Source: Endocalyx cinctus (taxonomy: Eukaryota > Ascomycota > Sordariomycetes > Amphisphaeriales > Apiosporaceae). Taken from it: 64,000 nt of DNA. The notes beneath the pieces are model-generated. The model was not told the DNA's origin, ran no database searches, and was given only the letters and a program-made list of their open reading frames with translations. The DNA lies in NCBI GenBank assembly GCA_001600455.1, contig BCKC01000003.1:2445770-2509769 (forward strand). The letters run 5' to 3'. The position numbers and the translations under genes were made by a program. How positions within the stretch are numbered: position 1 is the stretch's first letter; every line of letters begins with the position of its first letter. Shown here in pieces: positions 1-10,231 of this stretch.

Positions 1-216
1 CTTTGAATACCCCTTTGAATAAGAGTGCAAAATGAAGCCCTTTAACTACCACGCAGAGGATAAAGCTTGATAGCTTTCACCGCAAAGCATGATGTTTGAA
101 CAGGTCATCTCACCTCCTTACACGCTACCGCCTAGACTTGGTCTTTACACACACGGACAAACACCGCCACCGAAGAATAAGGAACATAGGACGAAGACAA
201 TCAAATCATCGAATCA

Positions 217-549
217 ATGTGTTGGGATATAACTACTAAGCTAGCATGCGGTCATCATTCCGGGGACAGAATGGTGCTCTGCAAGAGGTTTGAAAATGAG
301 CCGGAAGACTGCAGGTGGTTGGAAAGAATACAGGAAACTTCGAGCTTCTGGTGCAAGAAACCTCATTGTCGCTTTCTAGCAATGAGACGTCTCATGGCTC
401 CTCAGCCTAGATGCTGCGATCTAGATGAAGAGTGTTGGTGTTTAGGTGAAGAAAGACGTCATTCTCGTGAGGAAAAACAGAGACGAGAGAGAGAAGAATG
501 CAGCATGGAGGATTTTATGATAGACATCAACAGGGAAGACGGGATATGA
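217..549 (+). CDS. small Cys-rich fungal protein, function unknown
   Basis: Single-exon reading frame of 110 residues. It has 11 cysteines (residues 2, 11, 22, 32, 46, 51, 66, 67, 73, 75, 95) and a Cys-Gly-His-His group at 11-14, spaced like the short metal-binding or disulfide-rich proteins common in ascomycetes. The C-terminal 35 residues are highly charged (RRHSREEKQRREREE). There is no signal peptide, so a cytoplasmic or nuclear zinc-binding role is more likely than a secreted effector; this is inference. The ATG is the first in the frame. I do not recognise a named family and cannot exclude a further exon before the window start. Confidence 0.5.
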   Translation: MCWDITTKLACGHHSGDRMVLCKRFENEPEDCRWLERIQETSSFWCKKPHCRFLAMRRLMAPQPRCCDLDEECWCLGEERRHSREEKQRREREECSMEDFMIDINREDGI

Positions 550-815
550 AGATGACGATAATGGTAACAGACTGGTTAAGCTCTCTTCCTTGTAACTCCT
601 ATAGTGGAGAACAATTGGATATATGAATACCTTGGTTTGGTATATTATTGATAAATTGAAGTTATCTTTTAAACACATATAACTTAGATATCCCCCCACG
701 TCCCCCACCATTGATGACATATCCTTCTTTGTCTCTTTAAACTTCAATCTCCGCAATATAAACATCGCTCATTTTTCATCCCAAATAGCGATTGAAAAAT
801 TGATATGACCTGACA

Positions 816-1924
816 ATGCGTGGACGCGGCGGCGCCCGAGGAGGTGCCCGAGGAGGATCTCGAGGAGGAGGAGGCGGCGGCGGAGGCCGAATGCCTTCTA
901 CCAAATGGAGTCGCTTGAAGCCCGTCGAACTTGATCCTTTGGAGGCAATGGGTTTACCCTCCAAAGGAGACAATAGGTATGTGCGGTATTACTCTTGTCC
1001 GATGTTGCGTTGCATAATTGAACACAAACTTTTCTGCCAAAGAATGTAATCTAATAATTCTCAAAACACGATGTACCTAGGTTACTAGACTTCAAGACGC
1101 AAGAACGTTACCATACCAAAATCGTCGAACGCTATATGACATTCTGCTCCGATGCCGGCGAACGTGACGAGCTCCTGCGTCGATTCTCCTCTCTCGATAT
1201 TACCTCCAAAAAGGAGAATTACGATCCTCCTCCCCCTTCTACATCTTCTACGAACAAATCTCTTTCTTCGAACGACAGCGGGCTGGCCCCGAGCTCTTCT
1301 TCCACGGGTTCGAACACAACGATAAACAGCGATACAAAAGGCCTATCTGACGTGTTATCGGCGCTCAGGAAACTGCGTGAAGGCATCGTAGCCTCTAAAC
1401 GGGCCGACGACTTCGCGATACAGGCTTACCTCTTCTGCATTCGGTTATCAGTTCTGGTCAAGCACCACGAGTCGTACCATCCCGCTATCCTTCATCTCCT
1501 ACGCCGCATCCAACCTCATCATAGCATGACGACGGTCGAGCTTACCGAGGTGGTCGCCTACCTCGTCCTGGACACGGCATGTAGGAGGAACGACCTCGCC
1601 GAGGCGTACTCCCTGAGACATAGATACCGGCTCCGGGACGCCCGGATAGACGCGGTGCTGGACGCATTGACGCACGACAACTACGTCAAGCTGAACCGGC
1701 TGAAGAAGAGGGTCGACAGACACCGGGCAAAGATCCTCGAGTACGCCGACGAGGGCGTGAAGAAGCATCTCCTGAAATGTTTTGGTAGAACTTATCTTAG
1801 CGTCGACTTGCCCTTTCTCGAAACTTGCTCCGACGCGGAATGGGCTAGTCTCACTGTGGATTACGGCGTTGGCTGGGAATTAGACGGTGGGAAGGTCGTC
1901 ATAAGAAAGGTGAAAGCACGATAA
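816..1924 (+). CDS. RG-rich PCI/CSN8-PSD8-eIF3k-like protein
   Basis: Two exons, 816-976 and 1081-1924, separated by a 104-bp intron (GTATGT...CCTAG); the join keeps frame and gives 334 residues. Residues 1-25 are an Arg/Gly tract of the RGG kind that binds RNA. After a short conserved-looking linker and a Ser/Thr/Asn-rich spacer, roughly residues 150-325 are helical and end in a segment resembling the winged-helix tail of the CSN8/PSD8/eIF3k (SAC3-related) PCI fold. Known members are subunits of the COP9 signalosome, the 19S proteasome or eIF3, or mRNA-export factors; which applies cannot be told here. The RG-rich N-terminus argues for an RNA-linked role (inference). It converges on the AspRS-fusion gene downstream. 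Confidence 0.8.
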
Positions 1925-2555
1925 AAAAAAAGTTGAAAAGGTTTAACGAATTTATTGATACCCTTGTGGAAATGAAGAAACAAAAAGATATATGATTATT
2001 AATCTATATATATATATATATAATTATTAACTTCCCTTGTTCATCGCCATTGGTATCATAAGGGCCTGCCGTGCTCCTTCAAGATGGCATTTTCAGGTTG
2101 TTTAAGGTTGTTCCAAGTTTGGGGTCTTAGTATTGAGGTTCGACGTCTCGACGGAAACTTCATCATTATCATGAAAAGTAATTACGCTGAGCATCCTTAA
2201 ACTAGAAATATTACAGGAGTGGGTATTCGAACTATATTATAAATGTAAATTATTTACAGATATATACTTTGGTGGAATCAATACTAATAATTAAGGAAAA
2301 TGCCGCACAATGGTCCGGTGTATCAAACACTGGGGTATCGAATCCGTACTTCCTCGCTGTCTATTGAGGTAATAGAAAAAAACTCAAGAAAAAAATCGTC
2401 AATAGCAATAGTAATTATATCTCGTAAACATCATATTCGTAAAAAGTGAACATCTAATCCAAACTAGATTAGAGAGAGGGGACGAGAAGGGTGGTGGGAA
2501 ACTCTTGTAGTTTTTAACTTTTTTTTTATCCCGAAGGTATCAGCTTTTTCTTTCT
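1925..2555. other. intergenic spacer between convergent genes
   Basis: AT-rich 3' flanks of the PCI-like gene and the AspRS-DUF2156 gene. It contains a (TA)9 microsatellite and short A/T runs. No coding potential seen. Confidence 0.7.
2005..2022. repeat. (TA)9 microsatellite
   Basis: Nine uninterrupted TA units in the 3' spacer between two convergent genes. Confidence 0.9.
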
Positions 2556-5420
2556 TTACATCTCGTCTTCGAAGAATTTTATCAGCGTCCTTGCACCGGA
2601 GACACCCAGACCCATGAACGGGTAACAAATATAAACGGGATCATTCTTGGCTCCGAACTTGTCTCGGAACTCGCTCTTGGCCACGAGTCTCAACTGTTGC
2701 GCGACCGCCTTATAGACCTTAGCGAGGATCCGCGCCCGTACGCCATCAAGGTTATGACCCGTCGCCAACTCGCTCGTAGCTCCCGCTCCGAACGTGATAC
2801 TCTTCACCCCCGCCGCTGTCAACACCCTTATGGACTGAGAGATAAGCGCCTCGATAGACCCCGACGGCGCCCCCGGGAAGTCCAGCGCGAATTTGATCTG
2901 GTACCCGTGCGCGGGCGATAACCGGTGCAAGACGACCAAGCCGGCTATCGCGCCGTGCTTATCTTCCGCCCACAGGTACCGCCTATGTTCGGGGGAGATC
3001 CAAGGTCTCACCTCGGTGAGATGAACCTGCTTGCGCCCCGCGCGAGCCGCCTTCCACTCCTCTATGCGGGCGTCGCATTTCTTCATCACCTCCTCGGGTA
3101 TCGGCTCTCCTAAACCCGTCTCCCTTATCTTGACGTCGGCGTTCCGCGCGCGCCGCTCCTTCTTGGTCACGACGTCGTCCTCGTCCTTCGCCTCGGCGAC
3201 GCCGCCGGGCTCGACCCGCTCCTCGGCCACGCAGGTGAGCGTCCGCCACCCGAGCTGCCCGCCGAGGATCTCCTCGACCTCGGCCGACACGAGGAGCCAG
3301 ACCGGCCGCAGGTCCTCGGACGACTTGAGGTGTCGCAGGAACCGCGCGATCACGATCGGGTACTGGCGCGCGTCGCACAGCGGGTTGCCCATGATCATGG
3401 CGTACCCGTTTTCCGACGCGTAACCCACGGCGGCGCCCGTCCTGTCGCCGGTTTCGGCGCCGGGGGCATCGACGTCGCGCCATACCTTGTACCGGTCGTC
3501 GAGCCACGAGGTGTTGGTCGCGTCGCCGTAGTTGACTATCAGCTTATCCAAGTCCGGGAGTTCTGGTTTTTCGCCGTTTTTCTCGTCTCGCAACGACAAC
3601 GACAACGACGAAGAGGAGGAGGACGACGACAGCAGCGCGTACCTGATCGTGTCGGCTTCCGGGAACGGCAAGACCTGCGACGGCTCGGTCGGCTTCTTGC
3701 CGCTCCTGTCCTGCAGCGACTTGGGGTCGCGCGGGAACATGGACGCGTTGCGGATGTCGCCCAGCCCCAGGAGGAGGAACAGGACGCGCTCGAGGCCGAT
3801 CCCGCAGCCGGCGTGGGGCGGCGCCCCCCAGGCAAACGCGGCCATGTACTCGTCCATGCCCCCGCCGCTGGGCTCGACGCCCGCTTTCCTCATGCGCTCG
3901 CGCAGCAGCTTCGGGTCGTGGATCCTCTGCCCTCCCGTCGTGATCTCCTGCCCCCGCAGGAAGATGTCGAACGAGTTCGTCTTGGACTCGTCGCTCGGAT
4001 CGAGATGCGTGTAAAAGGGGCGGGCCGAGGCCGGGAACTTGTCGATGATGTAGTAATCCGTCTTGTACTTCTCCTTGACGAGCTCGCCTATCCTAATCTC
4101 GGCGCGCGTCGACAGGTCTTCGTTCTCCGACGCCTCGTTTCCGGCGTCGTCCCTCCATCCGGATTTGTTCAGGAGGTCGACGGCTTCTTTGAACGAGAGA
4201 CGCGGGGTCCGGTCCAGCCAGACGAGATCCTCGTGGGGAAACCGCGTTTTCACGTTGTCGAGTTCCTTGCGATACCGGGGAGAGTATACGGCGGCGAAGA
4301 TAGCCTTGAACATCTCGTCTATGATGTCCAGAGCCTCGTGGTAGTTTTGCTGTATGGCCATCTCCAGGTCCATGCCGGTATACTCGGTCAGGTGGCGGTG
4401 GGTGTTGCTGTTCTCGGCGCGGAAGACGGGGCCGATCTCGAAGACGCGACCGAAGTCGGCCGAGATGGTCATCTGCTTGGCCAGCTGGGGGCTCTGCGCG
4501 AGGAAAGCGGTCCGGCCGAAGTACCTGACGGGGAACACCTCGGCGCCCGATTCCGTCGCGGCCGGCTGGAGTTTAGGGGTCTGTATCTCGATGAAATCCC
4601 GGTCCTCCAGGGAGACCCGAAAAGCGGCGCAGATGGCCGATCGGATGCGAAAGACGCTCTGCATGACGGGCGTTCTGAGGAAAACGATCCGGTTGTTCTC
4701 TCGGACCCGGTTCGACGCCGCGAGCTGGTCCTCGTGCGTCTCCTCGTTCTCCTCCACCTGGTCCATCGAGAAGACGTCGAGCGATAAGGGCTCCTCGGGC
4801 GAGACGAGCACGTGCATGCCGGTGATGAGCAGCTCGACGTCGTGCAGGTTGCACGACTTGACGGCCTCGGGCGGCTTCCGCACCTCGCCCCGGACGTGCA
4901 CTATGCTTTCGGTGTAGAGATGCTCGGCCCAGCGGACGAACTTTTCCGACACGAGGCCGTCGCGTACCTGTAGGACGCCCTGCACGGTGTCGGACTGCTG
5001 TCGCAGGAGAACGAAGGCGAGCTTGGCGCTCATATTCCGGACATGGTGCACGCGGGCCGTCAAGCTCACGGTCTGGCCGATATGGCTCGGCGACAGGTCT
5101 CTAAGCTGAACGTCGTCCGACCGCGGTAAGTCATTTTCTGCGGAAAGAGTCCCGTACGCGGAGGCTATTTCGGGCGGATCAGCCGAGCGCGCCGCTTCCT
5201 CTTCCTCTTTTCGCTTCGACTTTAAGGATTGGCGGGCTTCCTGGGCGGATTCTCTCCGGGCGCTGGCTTCGTATAGGGCTTTTAGGCGTTTCTTTTCCGT
5301 CTCGTTCTCAAGCTCGTCTATGTCTCCGAGTTTTAGCTTGGTGATGTGATTCTTGGCACTGGAATGTCCGATAATCCTATTTAGTAGGAGCAGCGGCTTT
5401 TTAAGTGTGCCGGCAGGCAT
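2556..5420 (-). CDS. erdS: AspRS-DUF2156 fusion, ergosteryl-3beta-O-L-aspartate synthase (ErdS type)
   Basis: Intronless, 954 residues. After a charged N-terminal extension (about 35-105), an OB-fold anticodon-binding domain (about 113-205) precedes a class II AspRS core (about 250-575) with motif 2 (FRAENSNTHRH, 333-343) and motif 3 (GIGLERVLF, 540-548). A Ser-rich linker (597-609) leads to a DUF2156 aminoacyl-tRNA transferase domain (about 620-954) of the GNAT fold. In the described fungal ErdS, the synthetase half charges tRNA-Asp and the DUF2156 half moves Asp to the 3-OH of ergosterol. Length and domain order match that enzyme, and the class II motifs look intact. DUF2156 holds a charged insert (EAKDEDDVVTKKERRARN). 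Fungi with this fusion normally keep a separate cytosolic AspRS, not visible here. An alpha/beta hydrolase is transcribed divergently 1.5 kb away. Confidence 0.93.
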   Translation of the reverse strand: MPAGTLKKPLLLLNRIIGHSSAKNHITKLKLGDIDELENETEKKRLKALYEASARRESAQEARQSLKSKRKEEEEAARSADPPEIASAYGTLSAENDLPRSDDVQLRDLSPSHIGQTVSLTARVHHVRNMSAKLAFVLLRQQSDTVQGVLQVRDGLVSEKFVRWAEHLYTESIVHVRGEVRKPPEAVKSCNLHDVELLITGMHVLVSPEEPLSLDVFSMDQVEENEETHEDQLAASNRVRENNRIVFLRTPVMQSVFRIRSAICAAFRVSLEDRDFIEIQTPKLQPAATESGAEVFPVRYFGRTAFLAQSPQLAKQMTISADFGRVFEIGPVFRAENSNTHRHLTEYTGMDLEMAIQQNYHEALDIIDEMFKAIFAAVYSPRYRKELDNVKTRFPHEDLVWLDRTPRLSFKEAVDLLNKSGWRDDAGNEASENEDLSTRAEIRIGELVKEKYKTDYYIIDKFPASARPFYTHLDPSDESKTNSFDIFLRGQEITTGGQRIHDPKLLRERMRKAGVEPSGGGMDEYMAAFAWGAPPHAGCGIGLERVLFLLLGLGDIRNASMFPRDPKSLQDRSGKKPTEPSQVLPFPEADTIRYALLSSSSSSSSLSLSLRDEKNGEKPELPDLDKLIVNYGDATNTSWLDDRYKVWRDVDAPGAETGDRTGAAVGYASENGYAMIMGNPLCDARQYPIVIARFLRHLKSSEDLRPVWLLVSAEVEEILGGQLGWRTLTCVAEERVEPGGVAEAKDEDDVVTKKERRARNADVKIRETGLGEPIPEEVMKKCDARIEEWKAARAGRKQVHLTEVRPWISPEHRRYLWAEDKHGAIAGLVVLHRLSPAHGYQIKFALDFPGAPSGSIEALISQSIRVLTAAGVKSITFGAGATSELATGHNLDGVRARILAKVYKAVAQQLRLVAKSEFRDKFGAKNDPVYICYPFMGLGVSGARTLIKFFEDEM

Positions 5421-6914
5421 GGTGAAAAGGGGGAGAACCGGGGAAATTTGGACAAAAGTAGCTTGTAGATTGGTTTTAAGTAATTGGGGTATTTTGAGGG
5501 AATAATGTATTGTTAGGTAAATATGATGATAGGAGATGATAGGAGCAGAAACGAGAGGTGTTATGATTTGACGTCTTGAGTAAGTATTCAGGACACCTTA
5601 AATATAGATATATGACTAAATTTAGGTAAATCTAGTCAAGAAAGGAAGAAGATTCAAAGAAGGTATTGGGTATTAAATATACAAGGTCACGTAAAGGTAG
5701 GGTTTTCTTCTTCTTTTCTTCTTTGGAGATGTTAGAAGTAGGTTGTGTAAAATCTACGGGTTATAACTCATTTAACATGCAGTAGAGGGAAAGATGACTT
5801 CGTATTGATCGAGGTTTCCTCTTAATTAATACCTAATGAAATATCAGCCTCGGTTGCCGTTTTTATAAGGACTTCATGTTCTTCCAGACTATTCATGCGC
5901 CCTGTATAATTCGAATCAAACCCCACGGTAGACGAATCATAATTCCATCCCATAGGTAGCTGTGCTACTAGTTATTGAATTGTTTAATAATAATGATGTC
6001 CAGGTTCACTACGATTAATTCTATCACAGTGAACGTAAATTACACGTAAGACAGGCCCGGAGCAAAAGCTCAGCTTCAACAGAACCAATTAGAATAGAGA
6101 AAGGAAGAAGATATTACCCATTTTGGAATATATCCACTTCTGCCCTAACCTGTTTTTATGCATCCTATTCCCGGATGCAATTCTACGGCTTTCCAGATTG
6201 AAAATATTTCTGGTATGGTTATAGGCCTGTAACAATGGATATATAGCATAACGATCAGGGGATACAGAACTTGTAACATTTTATGACATCACCATTTTGA
6301 TAGATCGAGATTCTTATGAAGAACATTTCCGTGTATTAAATTCATTATCTGAAATCTAATATATATCTTAACAAGATAATCATAATATGGAGAAAATATT
6401 CGAAGTTATATACCTAGGTAAGGTATCATGTTTATGAAGTCTGGGAAAACGTATTAGTTAGGCGTATTGTTTTAGTTTGTTACGGGAGTGGCTTGCTTGG
6501 TATGGATATGCACCCGCATCCATTTTGAGATCGGTTGGGAGGTCATGCCATGCCATGATATGGATGCGTCACAGATAAGCTATTCTAAAGTATTAATCCA
6601 AGATATTTATTCATGGAAGATCTTTTTTTTATAGTAACTCTACTGTACATAATTTCCAGCTCGGGAAATTCTTATCATCCATTATATCCTATATCTATCG
6701 ATTTCATGTATTATTATTTCCTTACCTAAACATTAAATCATCTTCTTACCTCAAATCATCCGTGGCACTTTTTCTAATTTCAATTTCTTAACATTCTTAT
6801 TTAGATCAAATACATTCGCAAGAAAAAAGAATTACCTGAGGCTATACTTGGGATTGTTTTATTTAATTACTTAGAGAATAGAAAAAGAGAGGAAAATATA
6901 AAACGAGAACAAAG
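5421..6914. promoter_or_regulatory. shared divergent promoter region between erdS and the erdH candidate
   Basis: 1.5 kb of AT-rich DNA between the two start codons; no gene-like frame seen. It contains a CT-rich tract (about 5703-5727), a CCAAT box at 6085-6089 and a perfect palindrome TACCTAGGTA at 6411-6420. Both genes point away from it, so it must hold both promoters. No specific regulator site was recognised. Confidence 0.6.
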
Positions 6915-8162
6915 ATGGAAACGGTCGCAGGTCTACCCACGAAAGTAGCGTCTATACCGGCGGGAACAGAATCTAACCCCGAACTCCCGCCCGAGAAGAA
7001 ACCGGAAAAAGCTAGCGATAAGACCGGACCGCCCCCTTCACGTTTCTCGTTGCGCATGTCGGCTAATTGGTGGAGGTCGCTACAATGCATCGGCATGAAC
7101 TTACACTTCTTAGCCCCTCCTCGACCACCAAACCCGAATTTCACCAGGTCGATCCCATCCACTTTGTCTAGTAGAGGAGGTAATTTCGACCTGGAATTTT
7201 ACCTTCCTAAAGGCTACGAGAAGAGAAAGGACTCTTCGTTACCCTCGTCGTCGAAGTGGCCGGTGGTGGTAAATTTTCACGGAGGCGGGTTTACGCTAGG
7301 GAACCCGACCGACGACGCCCGGTTCGCGCGCGTCGTCCTGGAGAAGTCCAAAGCCGTCTTCGTCTCGGTCGGATACCGCTTAGCCCCCGAGCACCCTTTC
7401 CCCGTAGCCGTAGACGACGGCGCCGACGCGCTTCTGTACCTCATACGCAACGCGGCCGATCTCCGCCTCGACCCGAACAAGATAGCCGTGTCCGGATTTT
7501 CGGCCGGCGGAAACGTCGCGATCACGGCGCCGATACGATTACGTCGATATTTCAACCAAGTCGCGGAAGGGATACCACAATACACGATATGCGCTCTTGC
7601 CACGTGGTATCCTATCACGGATTACACCCTGAGCAGGGCCGAGCGACGCGCGTCCGCGGTGCGCCCCGAGCAGACGCTTCCCGCTTCCCTGACCAACCTT
7701 TTCGACGCGTCTTACCTGTTTCCCCCGAACTTGGATCTCACGGACCCGTGCCTCTCTCCTTCCAGAGCTTCGGATAAGGAATTGATAGAATCCATTCCCC
7801 GCAATGTCCTGTTTTATACGTGCGAATGGGATATGTTGCTGCTGGAGGGAGAAGAACTCGCGCGGAGGTTGCAGAAGGCGCCGGTATCGAAAAAAGTCGC
7901 GTATACGATGATAAAAGGGGTTCCGCACGGGTGGGATAAAGGGCCTAACCCGATGAAGGCGCCGCCCAAGTCGGAGAAGCTCTACGAGGAATGCTGCAGT
8001 GGGTTAAGAAATGTATTCGAAGGAGGTGATCTTGATTCGGTGTTTCTAAAACCGCGGAAAGTTCCTTCAAAATCATCTTTCCTAAAGTCAACGAATAACG
8101 ATAATGGCGGTAAAGATGGTTCGAGTAGTAGTTTTAGTCAAACCTCTACTACGCCAGGGTAG
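6915..8162 (+). CDS. erdH: alpha/beta hydrolase, candidate ergosteryl-aspartate hydrolase (ErdH)
   Basis: Single exon, 415 residues, of the HSL-like alpha/beta hydrolase-3 fold. It has the oxyanion motif HGGGFTLG (122-129), a nucleophile elbow GFSAGG with Ser196, an acid in CEWDML (Asp306) and a catalytic His in PHGW (His338), so the triad looks complete. The elbow reads GFSAGG instead of the commoner GDSAGG. Residues 1-60 are a Pro/Lys-rich extension and the last 45 are Ser/Lys-rich; no signal peptide is seen. The assignment as ErdH, which removes Asp from ergosteryl-aspartate, rests on fold plus its position opposite erdS. By sequence alone it could be another arylacetamide deacetylase-like esterase. 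Confidence 0.75.
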   Translation: METVAGLPTKVASIPAGTESNPELPPEKKPEKASDKTGPPPSRFSLRMSANWWRSLQCIGMNLHFLAPPRPPNPNFTRSIPSTLSSRGGNFDLEFYLPKGYEKRKDSSLPSSSKWPVVVNFHGGGFTLGNPTDDARFARVVLEKSKAVFVSVGYRLAPEHPFPVAVDDGADALLYLIRNAADLRLDPNKIAVSGFSAGGNVAITAPIRLRRYFNQVAEGIPQYTICALATWYPITDYTLSRAERRASAVRPEQTLPASLTNLFDASYLFPPNLDLTDPCLSPSRASDKELIESIPRNVLFYTCEWDMLLLEGEELARRLQKAPVSKKVAYTMIKGVPHGWDKGPNPMKAPPKSEKLYEECCSGLRNVFEGGDLDSVFLKPRKVPSKSSFLKSTNNDNGGKDGSSSSFSQTSTTPG

Positions 8163-8995
8163 ATGATAATAATTACTTACTATGTACGATTCTGGATACA
8201 TACGTACCTACTCCTTGATGTATTTTCAAACATGTATATTCAATTCAGCTATAACTACCTAAATAGTACATAATATTCTCAAATATGTAACATCTATATC
8301 AGAAGATTTTAATATTATCTTGTCTTGATATAAATATATATATCCAATTATATAGGGCAACCCGATCACTGAAAGGTTTGGAGGGGTTTGAGGGGGAACT
8401 GGGGGATCGTAGGAGAGGATGTAGCACTAAAATGCTACGCTACTACGTCATCCCGCTATCCATGTCAATTTATAGAAGTTTTACGTGCGCTAGGAGCATT
8501 TATTCCGTACACCCAACGGCCACTAAAGTCACTAAAAGTCATCAACCCCTGTTCTACCGCTTATCCGCTAACGTCATTCTGTTTCTTTACTGTAACCAAT
8601 CGGTACCTACATCTTACAGTATCTACCTACCTGGTACCTACCTGGTATCTAGGTTAGTGTACTTAGGTACTTTCTTTAGGTATTCCTTAGCTTTTCTTAG
8701 CTATCGTCAGCGTTTACGAGTTGTACCGTAAATACTCCTGGAAGGTGGTTGATTATCTCAAATATTAGCAGATATCGTGGCGAAAGAAAACCCTCCATTT
8801 CTCAAACTATGATGATTTATGCTTTCCTTTCTGCCTTCTCTCTTCAGATATATCCCGTGTGAAAGGCTATCCATCTACCATATCAGATTTAAACTACTAG
8901 CCATGTCGACTGAATGAATATGGAATATAGCGGCACCAGCTAACTAAAACGACCCACCAATCATAAGCGTAAACCTCGAGGAACAAAACGTACCA
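8163..8995. other. intergenic spacer
   Basis: AT-rich region between the hydrolase and the membrane-protein gene. It includes imperfect CTACCTGGTACCTACCTGG-type repeats around 8620-8680. Several frames of 60-117 residues exist but have no coding character. Confidence 0.6.
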
Positions 8996-10231
8996 ATGGC
9001 TGAGGAAAATTGCGATTCGCAGGGGGCTGTTCGTGAAGCGGCGGTGGCGGCGGTAAGAGGGGAGACAGAAAGTAGGAGTTCGACCAGCGAGACGGCGGGG
9101 CCGAGGAAAGGTCGGGAGGGAGATGAGGAAGTACTTCCTGGTCTACCACGACTAGAATACGATGTCTTTCACAACAAGCCCAAGTTATTCATCGTATGCG
9201 GCTTGTTGATCGCCGAGGCCAGCATATTACCTCTGATCCTATTTTATCCGCTCCGATACTATTCCGATTTACGTCCTGGAGTCTGTGAGTGATGACTTCT
9301 TCCTTCAACTCTCGTGCATGAAATAAATTGGCAAATCATCGAATATGGGACCGTTTCGAACCAGCTTTGCTTTTATATATCAAAACTGACATATAGAGTG
9401 ATTTGAATGAAACAAAACGTAAAGACTTTGCCATTATCACGTCCTTCTTCGGCATCATATCCGGTCTCGAGTTCGCCCTGCGATCCTGGCGGCTCATCCT
9501 CAAAGACGACACGTACCGTCCCATCGACGGTAAACGGTGGCACTTCGACTTCGCCCACGTCACCCTCAGCAGCGGGTACACGGCGATGACGGGGATCCTG
9601 ATCGGCGCCTCGATCCCGCACCCGCCCGTGGTGCGCGTTCTGGCCATCCCGCTTTCGCTCTTCCTCATCCAGCTCGGGTCCCAGTGCCTCGCCACGGGAT
9701 ACATGTGCGCCAGGGGGCTGCCCGCCCTGTGCAAGGTCAGCTCCGTGGCGAAAGGGGAGCCCATACCCCCTCTGGTCCTGACTCTCGTGGAGGACATCAT
9801 CGCGGTCGACGGAGGGGCGGGTAAGCCCTATAGGAGGAGGATTCACGAGAGGTACCGCGTGAGCAGGCGGTTTAGAAAGATGGTCCAGCAGCTCAACTGG
9901 TTTTGGGGCGTTGGCTTGCTCTTGGATGGCATAGCGCTTATGGTGGTTATCTGGACGGTACCCCAGGATATCGGTTACGGAATTGGTAAGTCCAATATTT
10001 TCTTTTTCTACTTCTTGAATAGGTGGAGAGGTTACTTTTCAAGAATTAGAAAAGAAAGCTGATACGTGATACCTAGGTTGGGCGGAGCCTTTGGTATTTG
10101 CTACCATATGGGCGATCATTACGGTACTATGGACGCGTCGAAGTGTGCGATTGGAGAAGAAACATTGGGTCCGAGATCTGAGAGATAATGGGCTACAGTT
10201 AGAAACGTCTCCAGTATCTCAGGTGGAGTAA
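8996..10231 (+). CDS. multispan membrane protein, function unknown
   Basis: Three exons: 8996-9284, 9425-9985, 10077-10231 (introns GTGAGT...AAAG and GTAAGT...CCTAG), 334 residues. About 60 hydrophilic residues precede hydrophobic segments near 64-86, 97-117, 146-160, 166-190, 253-275 and 285-302, so five or six spans. A conserved-looking loop KDDTYRPIDGKRWHFDF (123-139) and a basic loop YRRRIHERYRVSRRFRK (232-248) lie between spans. The first intron's acceptor was chosen because it restores continuous frame into FAIITSFFGIISG; an acceptor at 9396 would need a weaker donor. It resembles uncharacterised ascomycete membrane proteins; I cannot name a family. Confidence 0.78.

Noticed and set aside
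3330..4787. 485-codon open frame on the plus strand opposite erdS
   Set aside because: It is antisense to the GC-rich AspRS-DUF2156 gene, full of Arg/Val/Leu from complement codons, with no domain; a shadow.
9285..9396. Alternative acceptor at 9396 for intron 1 of the membrane-protein gene
   Set aside because: It is out of phase with the strong GTGAGT donor at 9285; using it needs a poor donor (GTCTGT) at 9281.
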